Under the pieces are notes generated by a model. It had not been told where the DNA came from. It did not search any database and was given only the letters and a program-made list of their open reading frames with translations. Below are positions 48,364 through 56,287 of a stretch of DNA of 64,000 bases, in pieces (position 1 is the stretch's first letter; the number at the start of each line of letters is the position of its first letter). The position numbers and the translations under genes were made by a program. Source of the DNA: Nocardiopsis sp. ATB16-24 (lineage in GTDB: Bacteria > Actinomycetota > Actinomycetes > Streptosporangiales > Streptosporangiaceae); NCBI RefSeq assembly GCF_030271535.1, contig NZ_JASCXJ010000009.1, positions 62,001 through 126,000 on the forward strand, given 5' to 3'.

Positions 48364-49800
48364 TCAGCGTCCACCTCCGAAGAGGCGTCCGAAAAGACCA
48401 CCGGGCTGTGGTGCGCTGGGGGTCTGCCGCTGGGGTTCCGGCTCCTGCCGGGGTTCGGGTTCGGGTCGGGCTTCCACTCCCGCCAGCGCGCGGAAGTCCT
48501 CGGCGTCGTCCGGTAGGGCCCAGGCGCTCAGGGTCCGGACGAACTCCTCGTCCTCCCATGCGGAGTCGGGCAGCTCGGCGATGGCCCACAGGACCTTGAG
48601 GGTCTCCTCGTCGTAGTCGGCGCCGGCGTGGTCCTCGACGGAGCGCTCCCTGGTGCGGGGACCGAACAGGATCTCCAGTCCCACGCCGGTCACCAGGGCC
48701 CGTGATCCTTCCTCGTCCCTGATCAGCCCCGGGAGGATGTCCAGTCGCAGGCGGCGGGCGCGGTCACCGGCACGGCCCAGTGCCAGGAAGCCCAGCACCT
48801 GGGGGGAGTGGCCGCCGCAGTGCGGCCAGGACTCGTTGAACAGCCCTGCGTAACCCACGGAGGTGCCGCCGCCCCGGCCGATGCGGCGCAGTGCCTCACG
48901 CGGGGTGTTCTCGCCATGGATGAGCACCATCGCCACGGAGGCGGCGAAGGAGTTGTACAGGTTCCCACCCGCCATCTGGTGGGTGAGCCCGACGGTGGTG
49001 TCGATGTCGGTCGGATCGGCCACCATCCCCAGAGCGAACAGTTCGGCGGGCAGCGGTTCGCCGGTGTCCGTCATGTTCATCGCCTCACGCAGGCTCGTGG
49101 GCGGTTTGGGGGCCGGCCTCAGGTCCTTGGCGAGCAGGATGTGGGAGGCGGAGGTGATCTCGGCGGCGATCCGCCGGGCATCGGAGTCCATGAAGCCCAG
49201 CAGGTAGCTCACCCACTCTCCGGCGCGGTCCATACCGCCCCGGTTGTCGCCGCCCTTGAGCAGGGTGACCAGGTCGGGGACGCGGGCGTGCACGGCCTGG
49301 TAGGTGTCCAGCTGTGCTTGCAGGAGCGCGGGCCCCTCCGGCCGCTCCATGACGGCGAGTCGGTTGCGCATGCGGTGGTGGCGTTGCTCGTTCTGTGCCT
49401 CTTCGGCCCAGGAGCGGTACTGTTCGCGCACCTTCTCCACGTCCTCGGAGGTCGCCCAGGCCACCTCTTCGCGCCACTGGTCGAGTTCGAGGGGCTCGGG
49501 GAAGCGGTCCTCCACGTGCCCGACCACCAGTTCCAGCAGCAGGCTCAGTGGGCGCCAACGGTCGGTGGCGGGGGTCGACGCGGCGCAGGCGATGTCGACC
49601 AGGAAGTCGACCGCCCTGGGTGCCGCGAGGTGCCCGGGTGCGGGAAAGTGGAGGATGTCGTGGAGCTCGGAGAGCGCGCTGTCACTGCCGGCGAGCTGCG
49701 CGAGGAGTTCGGGGATGCGCGCGCCTTCCCGGGGCGCCAGCGCCTCCCAGTCCACGTTCTCCGCGCCGTCGTTCGAGTCGTTGTCCGTGGTCGCGTTCAT
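48364..49800 (-). CDS. Protein of unknown function with helical repeats
   Basis: A protein of 478 residues from ATG 49800. I do not recognise the family. The sequence is predicted mainly helical, with segments that resemble HEAT-like helical pairs ('RAVDFLVDIACAASTPATDRWRPLSLLLELV', 'NSFAASVAMVLIHG', 'PQVLGFLALGRAGDRARRL', each in pieces). The N-terminus is acidic. A proline/glutamate-rich linker near residue 445 leads to a glycine-rich tail, 'GGLFGRLFGGGR', often seen at C-termini of actinomycete proteins. No signal peptide or membrane helix. Possible roles include a scaffold or an accessory to the neighbouring DUF885 protein; neither can be supported directly. Confidence 0.75.
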   Translation of the reverse strand: MNATTDNDSNDGAENVDWEALAPREGARIPELLAQLAGSDSALSELHDILHFPAPGHLAAPRAVDFLVDIACAASTPATDRWRPLSLLLELVVGHVEDRFPEPLELDQWREEVAWATSEDVEKVREQYRSWAEEAQNEQRHHRMRNRLAVMERPEGPALLQAQLDTYQAVHARVPDLVTLLKGGDNRGGMDRAGEWVSYLLGFMDSDARRIAAEITSASHILLAKDLRPAPKPPTSLREAMNMTDTGEPLPAELFALGMVADPTDIDTTVGLTHQMAGGNLYNSFAASVAMVLIHGENTPREALRRIGRGGGTSVGYAGLFNESWPHCGGHSPQVLGFLALGRAGDRARRLRLDILPGLIRDEEGSRALVTGVGLEILFGPRTRERSVEDHAGADYDEETLKVLWAIAELPDSAWEDEEFVRTLSAWALPDDAEDFRALAGVEARPEPEPRQEPEPQRQTPSAPQPGGLFGRLFGGGR

Positions 49801-49937
49801 GGGGTGATTATCCCGGCTGTGCCGCCGCCCGCGTACCGACCCGGGCACCGCTCTCCGGTTCTCGTGGAAGGGGGCGTGAGGCCGTCCGCCGCCGACCCGT
49901 TCCCGCGGTGTGGGGTCGCGAAGGCGCCGGGTGTCTC

Positions 49938-50621
49938 CTAGAGCTCGGCGTGGGCCGGGGCGGGGCGCAGGAGCGCGTCGCGCAGTGCCTTGACCGCGGC
50001 GCCGAGTTCACGGCCGTAGCCGATCATCGTGGAACGGCGTCGGGCGCCCAGGCTGGCGTCGCCCACTCCGACGGCGTCGATTCCGGCGGCGCGGGCGAGG
50101 GCTATGGTGCGGGGCAGGTGGAAGGACTGGGTGACCATGGTCGCCGCACGCACCCCGAACAGGTCGCGCACCCGTACGCAGGTGTCCCAGGTGCGGTAGC
50201 CGTAACGGTCGGCCTCGATTCTGTCGGCGGGCACCCCTCGTCCGATCAGGTACCCGGTCATGGTGTCGGTCTCACGACGCGACACCTCTCGATTGTCACC
50301 GGAGACGATGATCCGTTCGACCTTGCCGTTCTCGTACAGCCGCACGGCCAGGTCCAGGCGACGGGCGAGCAGCGGCGAGGGTCCGTCGTCCCAGGCCGCC
50401 GCACCCAGGACCACGGCCACGGGCCGGTAGGGGACGGTGTCGATCTCCTTCCGACGCCCGACACCGGCCAGGTGGATCCACCCGTAGGGCGCCAGGGCCA
50501 GAACGCACGCGCCCGCTCCGACCACCGCGATCCACAGAGCCACCTTGCCGCCCCTCGTCGTCGTCCGGCGCCGACGCACCGTGTGCCTTTCACGCGCCAG
50601 GTCGCGCGTGGCACCCATCAT
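49938..50621 (-). CDS. SanA/YdcF-like DUF218 membrane protein
   Basis: A protein of 227 residues. A basic N-terminus precedes one transmembrane helix ('VALWIAVVGAGACVLALAPYGW'-like, residues about 27-48). An exported DUF218 domain follows: 'VAVVLGAAAWDDGPSPLLARRL', 'GKVERIIVSGDN', 'ETDTMTGYLIGRGVP', 'RTWDTCVRVRDLFG' and 'MVTQSFHLPRTIALARAAGI' in pieces. E. coli SanA/SfiX members affect envelope permeability to vancomycin at high temperature. The catalytic activity is not established for the family. Fairly isolated between unrelated genes. Confidence 0.87.
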   Translation of the reverse strand: MMGATRDLARERHTVRRRRTTTRGGKVALWIAVVGAGACVLALAPYGWIHLAGVGRRKEIDTVPYRPVAVVLGAAAWDDGPSPLLARRLDLAVRLYENGKVERIIVSGDNREVSRRETDTMTGYLIGRGVPADRIEADRYGYRTWDTCVRVRDLFGVRAATMVTQSFHLPRTIALARAAGIDAVGVGDASLGARRRSTMIGYGRELGAAVKALRDALLRPAPAHAEL

Positions 50622-50688
50622 GGCGCACCGGCACGGTGCTCGGTCCCGGATCGGGTTCGGAGGACGAGGGGACGACCGCCGTGGGTGC

Positions 50689-51318
50689 TCAGTCGTCGAG
50701 GCCGATGAGGCCCGCCCAGGAGAAGGGACGCTTGTAGCGGACCGACAGGCTGCCGCCCTGGCACGTGCCGGTGATGACGAAGTGGGTGCGGGTCGTCTCG
50801 CGGATGGAGTCGACGTCTTCCCGTAGGACCGCGAACCAGGTGGTGTCCACGTCCACCTCGGCGGTGGCCTTCTCCGGCAGGATCAGATCGCCCGATCCCC
50901 AGGAGGCGTTGATGTGGATCTCGACGACGGGGTCGAGGATGTGCGCCTCGCGAAAGTCCAGACGGACGGAACCGTACTGGTTGTGCACCTCGACACGGCG
51001 TGGCACCCGCCATGTGCCCCTGCGCACGACGGTGCTGCCCTGAGCGCGAAGGACGAGGACGTCGTCGCTTCGGCGCTCCGGCGGACGGTCTCCCGCCACC
51101 GGGGGGACCGGACTCGCGGACGTCCCACCGCCGGGGGGCAGGTCGGCGGTGAGGGGCCCGAGGTCGGCGTAGGTCTTGGCGGCGTAGGCGGCGTCGAGCC
51201 GTTCGTCGAGTTCGTCGAGGGTGATGCGCCCTTGCGCCGCCGCCTCGCGCAGGACCTCCGCCACCTGGTCTCTCTCGGCATCGGAGACGCGCATACGGCT
51301 CATGTCGTCGGAGGCCAC
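50689..51318 (-). CDS. DUF1707 domain protein with LiaF-like C-terminus
   Basis: A protein of 209 residues. The N-terminal DUF1707 motif reads 'MRVSDAERDQVAEVLREA', 'GRITLDELDERLDAAYAAKTYADL' in pieces and 'LTADLP'. This is a small domain found at the start of many actinomycete envelope and regulatory proteins. A proline-rich linker joins it to a beta-rich region ('VHNQYGSVRLDF', 'GSGDLILP') resembling the toast-rack/LiaF-like fold. No membrane helix is present, so unlike many relatives it seems soluble. GTG 51318 or ATG 51303 may be the start; the frame extends further upstream but without coding character. Confidence 0.85.
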   Translation of the reverse strand: MASDDMSRMRVSDAERDQVAEVLREAAAQGRITLDELDERLDAAYAAKTYADLGPLTADLPPGGGTSASPVPPVAGDRPPERRSDDVLVLRAQGSTVVRRGTWRVPRRVEVHNQYGSVRLDFREAHILDPVVEIHINASWGSGDLILPEKATAEVDVDTTWFAVLREDVDSIRETTRTHFVITGTCQGGSLSVRYKRPFSWAGLIGLDD

Positions 51319-52144
51319 TGGTCTCGTTCCGATCCTTTCCGCTCTTTTGTCAGACCCACGGTAGAGCATGGAGAACGACATGGGCGGAGAGCCGGCCGGT
51401 GGGGCCCGGGGAGCCGCGTCGATCGGACCGGCTAAGGTTGGCGCGCCCTCCCGCTTGGACGGGGCCGGGGCGGGGTACCGCTTCTCTAGGGTGGTTGAGG
51501 ACTCTGCCGGGGTAGGACGGACCCCGGCAGGGCCCTGAACCACACGTGGTACCTCGCGTGTCTCCACGATCTCGCATCAGGGAACCCTTTGCACAGAACG
51601 TGTCCGCAAACGGCCACTGCGTTAACGTGCGGACACGATCACGGGAGGGCCGGACTGGTTCGCGTGCGGACGCTCGTGTCCCCATCCCGCCGCTCTCCCC
51701 GTCCCTCGGTTTCGGCCCGCACATATCGAGGCGAGGGGCTCTCCCCGCTCTTTTGACGAATCCTGCCGGGAACAGGCTCTCCTCCTCCCGTCCGTCTGGC
51801 TGCCCGAATTTCGGACAGACTATAAGTCATATTAAGGAAACCGGAGGGCGTCGAAGAAGCCCAGGTCACGGGGACGCCTTGCGCCCTCCACGGAAAACCT
51901 TCACCGAAGGGCCGAACACAGTTCCGCAAACGACGCTCTGACCTGGTCTTACGCAGACTCTTCAGATACCACTCCCCTCGGGTGGAATAGCCCTTCAGGC
52001 GGCGTTTGCCCAAATTCCGGGGCGAGCATCCTCCCTATGAGCGCGGGACCGGTCCCGACCGTCCGCGCCGCACCAGACTCATCCGTTCCGACCGCTCCGA
52101 GCACCACAGACACCACCTGGTCGAAGACCGGAGGAAACCACGAC
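51319..52144. other. Long divergent intergenic region
   Basis: An 826-bp gap between the DUF1707 gene and the helicase gene. No protein-like frame was found. A short AT-rich patch near 51,818-51,842 (ACTATAAGTCATATTAAGG) could hold a promoter. The rest is mixed composition without clear dyads. Confidence 0.4.
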
Positions 52145-53956
52145 GTGTCCGCCCTCGCGATCGCCCCGACGTTTCTCAGCGACTTCACCCGCCTCACGCC
52201 CGACGTCCAGCTCGAAACCCTGGCCGTGATGCGCGCCTACCAGGCGGGCGACCGACCCGAACCGGAGTCCGTCGAGGGCGCCGCCGATCCGCGCGTCCGG
52301 GTCGTCCGCATCTCTCCCGACTGGTCCGGCGTCATCGTTCCCGTCTCCGACCCGGACGGGGAGGAGCGTCCCGGTGGTCCCACCGAGGACGCGCACTACC
52401 GCCTGGTCACCGTGCGTCCACGTGACGAGGCCCTGCGTTTCGCCCGAGACCTGCGGCCCCGGACTCCGGCGGGTGCGGCCCTCGCCGTCCCCGACCCCAC
52501 GCCCACGGGTCCTCCCGAGCTCGCGGACGCGCTCAGCGGTCCCTTCGACCGGTGGCGGCTGACGCTCCACCCCGACCAGCACCGGATCACCGAGGCCCGT
52601 TACAACGGATCCGCCCAGATCACCGGCGGACCCGGGACCGGCAAGACCGTGATCGCGCTGCATCGCGCCGCCCACCTGGCCGAACACGACGCCGCCGTGC
52701 ACCCGGGGGATGTCCGGGAGTCGGTACTGCTGACCACCTACAACCGCGCGCTGGCCCAGTCCCTGTCCGAGCGCCTGGACCGGCTGCTGCCCGACCCGGG
52801 TGTCCGTGCCCGGGTGCGCGTGGCCACGATCGACGGTCTGGCCCACGCGGTGGTGCAGTCGCACGCCGGCATGGCACCGCGCCTGATCGGCAAGGACGAG
52901 TTGGCGCGGCGTTGGCGGGCGGTGGCCGTGGCCGACGGTCTCGCCTTCTCCGGTCGCTTCCTGGTGGACGAGTGGGAGCAGGTCATCCTCGCCAAGGGGC
53001 TGGAGCTGCTGCCCCAGTACATTCGCTGCGAGCGCAGCGGCCGGATACAGCATCTGGCTCCCGAGCATCGCCGCCAGGTGTGGGAGACCGTGCGGCGCTA
53101 CGTCGGCGCCATGCGGGTGGAGGGCCTGTGGTCCTCTCCACAGTTGGCGGACGAGGCCGCCCGGATCCTGGGGCGCGGCGGACCGCTGTTCCGGCACGCG
53201 GTGATCGACGAGGCCCAGGACCTGCACCCGACCCAATGGCGCATGCTTCGGGCCGCCGTTCCCGAGGGGCCGGACGATCTGTTCATCGTCGGCGATCCGA
53301 ACCAGCGAGTGTCCGACAACCGGGTCTCACTGGCCTCACTGGGCATCAGCGTGCGTGGACGCAGCCGCCGTCTGCGCGTGGGCTACCGGATCACGCAGGA
53401 GATCCTGGACTGGAGCATGCCCGTCCTGGGCCGCCGGGCGAGTCTGGGCATGGACGACGACGCCGACACCCTGGCCGGGTACCGTTCACTGCTGCGCGGG
53501 CCCGCTCCGGTGGTACGCGCCTGCGAGAACCGGGCCGAGGAGCTCACCGCGCTGGGCGACTGGGTGCGCGTGTGGCTGGAGGCCGGGGTCGATCCCGCCG
53601 AGATCGCGGTGGCCGGGCGCAACCAGTGGGTGGTGCGCGGCATCGCCAAGGAGTTGGAGGCCAGGGACATCCCCACCGCGCGGTTGGATGACGGCGGCGG
53701 GATCCGGGCGGTGCGCACCGGCACGCTGCACGGGCTCAAGGGTCAGGAGTTCCGTTGTGTGGCTCTGGTCGGCGTCAGTGACCATCTGCTACCGCCCAAG
53801 GCCGCGATCGAGGCGGCCGACGGTGACCAGGTGGCACTGGAGCACGCCCTCCGGCGGGAGCGGACGCTGCTGTTCGTGGCCTGCACCCGGGCCCGCGACG
53901 CTCTGTACGTCTCGTACGTGGGCCGGGCCAGTCGTCTGATCGCCGGCGGTCTTTGA
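52145..53956 (+). CDS. UvrD/Rep-type helicase with RelE-like N-terminal domain
   Basis: A protein of 603 residues. The first ~100 residues look like a RelE/ParE-superfamily toxin fold: 'APTFLSDFTRLTPDVQLETL', then 'DPRVRVVRISPDWSGVIVPV', and 'YRLVTVRPRDEALRFAR', matching the strand order and the closing H/R-DEA helix of that superfamily. A superfamily I helicase follows: Walker A 'GGPGTGKTVIALHRA' (about 158), 'LLTTYNRALAQSL', 'VIDEAQDLHPTQW' (motif II), 'IVGDPNQRVSDN', 'GTLHGLKGQEFRCVAL' (motif V) and 'LFVACTRARDALYV' (motif VI). GTG 52145 has CGGAGGAA upstream. No antitoxin gene is adjacent. The N-terminal domain may bind RNA/ribosomes or autoregulate the helicase; its activity is unknown. 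Confidence 0.88.
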   Translation: MSALAIAPTFLSDFTRLTPDVQLETLAVMRAYQAGDRPEPESVEGAADPRVRVVRISPDWSGVIVPVSDPDGEERPGGPTEDAHYRLVTVRPRDEALRFARDLRPRTPAGAALAVPDPTPTGPPELADALSGPFDRWRLTLHPDQHRITEARYNGSAQITGGPGTGKTVIALHRAAHLAEHDAAVHPGDVRESVLLTTYNRALAQSLSERLDRLLPDPGVRARVRVATIDGLAHAVVQSHAGMAPRLIGKDELARRWRAVAVADGLAFSGRFLVDEWEQVILAKGLELLPQYIRCERSGRIQHLAPEHRRQVWETVRRYVGAMRVEGLWSSPQLADEAARILGRGGPLFRHAVIDEAQDLHPTQWRMLRAAVPEGPDDLFIVGDPNQRVSDNRVSLASLGISVRGRSRRLRVGYRITQEILDWSMPVLGRRASLGMDDDADTLAGYRSLLRGPAPVVRACENRAEELTALGDWVRVWLEAGVDPAEIAVAGRNQWVVRGIAKELEARDIPTARLDDGGGIRAVRTGTLHGLKGQEFRCVALVGVSDHLLPPKAAIEAADGDQVALEHALRRERTLLFVACTRARDALYVSYVGRASRLIAGGL

Positions 53957-53966
53957 GGTGTTCCCC

Positions 53967-53996
53967 GGGGGCGCCGTGGTCGACCACGGCGCCCCC
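53967..53996. terminator. Bidirectional terminator palindrome
   Basis: GGGGGCGCCGTGGTC directly followed by its reverse complement GACCACGGCGCCCCC (30 bp, no spacer), placed between the convergent helicase (stop 53956) and DUF6114 (stop 54005) genes. Confidence 0.8.
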
Positions 53997-54004
53997 GCGG
54001 CCTG

Positions 54005-55423
54005 TCAGGAGCCGCCGTAACGCCCGTTGAGGTTCGGAATGTTCATGGTGCCGGTACTGGCCGTCGGGTCGTCCACGTCCACGTCGGTCACGATCATGTA
54101 CGGCAGCAGCAGTGGGGGAGGGAAGTCCGGGGTGAAGGTGAGGGGGATGCCCAGGATGCGCACGTGCATCCGGGTGACGTGCATCTGGACGTCACCGTCC
54201 ATGACCATGGTGGGCAGGCCCAGGCTCATCCGGGTCCCGGCGTCCTCGAACCACAGTTCGGCGTCGTGGAAGTCCGCCCTGCTCATGGACAGCCGGATGT
54301 ACCTGCGGGCGCCGTCCTGGGTGGGGCATTCCACGATCCCGTCGTAGCGCGCACCGCTCATCGTCAGCCTGTCGGCGCTCAGACCGGACGTGCGGACCGA
54401 GCCGGGGAAACAGTCGTACTCCCGGGCCACCAGGACGTCGGGGAGACTACCCTCCTCCTGGGCCGCCTCGCAGGCGCGCACGGCGTCCAGGAACTCCTCC
54501 TCGGACCCGGCCAGGGCGGACTCGCCCGTGCGCAGTTCGCACTGGTCGGCGTCGCCCTCCTCCTCGTCTTCCTCCTCCGGCTCCTCCTCGGGTTCGGTCT
54601 CCTCGGCGCCGTCCTCGGCCTCCTCGTCACCACCCGGGTCGGTGGGCCGTTCCTCGGGGCCGTCAGTGGGCGTGGGAGAGGGCGAGGGCTCTTCCGTCGG
54701 CTGCTCCTCCTCGTCACTCGGAGGGCGGAACCAGTCCCAGGGCCAGCCGAGGGTGGGCGCGGGCGCGCTCGCCAGGGTCATGATCGCCGCGAGTGGCAGG
54801 GCGAGGGCGGCCAGTGGCCGCGTCCCGTTCCGGGGAGGCGAGACCGTCTCGTCGGAACCGGCGTCGGAGCCGGCACGGCCCGCTTGCGTTTCGGTCCGGG
54901 TTTCGGTCTCGCCGGTGACGTTGTCGTCGGGGCCTTCCTCCTCCGTGGACCCTTCTTCGCCGGAGTCCTCCTCCCGCTCCCCACCGCCCCGGGAGGTCGG
55001 GGCGTCCCCGATCCCACGTCGCCGACCCGGGCGCCCTCGGACACCGGGCGTCCACGCGAACACGAGCGAAGCACCGACGATACCGAGCAGCATCCCGATG
55101 ACGAACCCGCCGAAGTTGGAGGTCACGAAGGACGCCAGCGAGAGGAAGAGGCCGACCAGTCCGAAGAAGACGTGCTGTGCGGGCTGCAACCAGCTCAGCA
55201 CTCCCAGGGTGATCATCAACAGTGCGATGAGGGTGCCGGACACACCGGCGATACCGGCGTAGATGATCAGGTCGATCGGCAGGATCAGACTCTGGGCGGC
55301 CGGTGCCACCAGCAGTTCGATTCCGGCCGCGACGAGGAGGAGCCCACCCCAGAACGGGCGGCTGCGCCGCCAGTTCCGGAAGTGCCCCCACCCCGTGCGC
55401 AGCGGGGTCAGTGCGTGGGCCAT
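54005..55423 (-). CDS. DUF6114 membrane protein with long acidic linker
   Basis: A protein of 472 residues. The N-terminal 130 residues hold about four transmembrane helices starting with 'RNWRRSRPFWGGLLLVAAGIE' in pieces, 'LIIYAGIAGVSGTLIALLMI', 'HVFFGLVGLFLSLASF' and 'FVIGMLLGIVGASLVFAW', the DUF6114 pattern. A long Glu/Asp/Pro/Thr-rich region (about 140-320), interrupted by one more hydrophobic segment, follows. The C-terminal 150 residues are beta-rich, similar in character to the DUF6230 partner ('VHVTRMHVRILGIPLTF'-like). It starts 4 bp after the DUF6230 gene, so the two are surely co-transcribed. Function unknown; envelope location is inferred. Confidence 0.83.
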   Translation of the reverse strand: MAHALTPLRTGWGHFRNWRRSRPFWGGLLLVAAGIELLVAPAAQSLILPIDLIIYAGIAGVSGTLIALLMITLGVLSWLQPAQHVFFGLVGLFLSLASFVTSNFGGFVIGMLLGIVGASLVFAWTPGVRGRPGRRRGIGDAPTSRGGGEREEDSGEEGSTEEEGPDDNVTGETETRTETQAGRAGSDAGSDETVSPPRNGTRPLAALALPLAAIMTLASAPAPTLGWPWDWFRPPSDEEEQPTEEPSPSPTPTDGPEERPTDPGGDEEAEDGAEETEPEEEPEEEDEEEGDADQCELRTGESALAGSEEEFLDAVRACEAAQEEGSLPDVLVAREYDCFPGSVRTSGLSADRLTMSGARYDGIVECPTQDGARRYIRLSMSRADFHDAELWFEDAGTRMSLGLPTMVMDGDVQMHVTRMHVRILGIPLTFTPDFPPPLLLPYMIVTDVDVDDPTASTGTMNIPNLNGRYGGS

Positions 55424-55427
55424 GGGA

Positions 55428-56069
55428 TCAGAAGCACTCGTGGTCGCCGGGCTTGACCGCCAGACTCAGGCCGGACAGACGCAGGGATCCGGAGGTGACC
55501 GCCCACGTGGTCAGCTCCATGTCGGAGACGGTGATCGAGTCGGCCTGGAGACCGAAGCCTCCCTCCGGGCCCTGACCACCGTCGGCCTTGTCCAGGGTGC
55601 TGGCGTCACGTCCGATCTCGATGGACCCGAACTCGGCGTCGCCCTGGAGCTGCTCGATGTCCAGGACGAGGTTGCGTCCCTCCACCGGCGTGCTCTCACC
55701 GGCCTTGATGACCAGGGTGGCCTGCCCGATGGGCAGGTCCCACAGGGAGGACATGCACAGGTCGGTCAGCTCCGCGGTGCTCACCGAGGACAGGCCGACC
55801 GGTCGGGAGGAGCCGTCCACGGAGGTGGCGGCGTCGCCGTACTGGGTGAAGCCGTTGCCGGAGAGTCGGTCCGCGGACATCTTGAAGCTGTCGCCGGAGA
55901 CGGCGAAGGACGCGGCGAGCAGTCCCTGGGTGGTCATACCGCCGAGGACCGCCGCGGCCACGAATCCCGGGACCGCCACGAGCGCGAACCTGCGCCACTG
56001 CGTGCCGCCCTGTCGCTGTTCGGGCGTGTCCTGGGGCGGCTCGGACACCTCGTCGGAAGCCTTGGGCAT
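55428..56069 (-). CDS. DUF6230 exported protein
   Basis: A protein of 213 residues. A charged N-terminus is followed by one hydrophobic helix ('FALVAVPGFVAAAVLGGMT') acting as a signal anchor or uncleaved signal. The outer part is beta-rich: 'AASFAVSGDSFKMSADRLSG', 'VSTAELTDLCMSSLWDLPIG', 'SLRLSGLSLAV', ending in HECF. A conserved Cys pair (LTDLCMSS and the terminal ECF) may form a disulfide. The DUF6230-DUF6114 pair is widespread in Streptomyces-like bacteria and its role is not known to me. TGGAGG sits four bases before ATG 56069. Confidence 0.83.
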   Translation of the reverse strand: MPKASDEVSEPPQDTPEQRQGGTQWRRFALVAVPGFVAAAVLGGMTTQGLLAASFAVSGDSFKMSADRLSGNGFTQYGDAATSVDGSSRPVGLSSVSTAELTDLCMSSLWDLPIGQATLVIKAGESTPVEGRNLVLDIEQLQGDAEFGSIEIGRDASTLDKADGGQGPEGGFGLQADSITVSDMELTTWAVTSGSLRLSGLSLAVKPGDHECF

Positions 56070-56142
56070 GGGTACCTCCAGTGTTCCGCCGCCCGGGGAG
56101 ACGGCGTGGGGGGAGCGGATCTTGCGCCGAGGCACGCCACGT

Positions 56143-56200
56143 GTGTTGTATGAAACACGCCCTACTCGGCGGTAGTGAGGAACATTACAATAACCAATGT
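56143..56200. promoter_or_regulatory. Divergent promoter region with two dyads
   Basis: Between the DUF6230 and GMC oxidoreductase genes lie GTGTT-GTATGA-AACAC (56143-56158) and ACATT-nine bases-AATGT (56182-56200) in AT-richer DNA. Either could be a regulator site for one or both divergent genes. Confidence 0.45.
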
Positions 56201-56287
56201 CACATTTCTAGATGGCGCGTTCAATGTTGCGGACTCGTAGCAAGACCACCATGCGTAGACCGTAACCGACCTGGAGAAAGATCAGCC

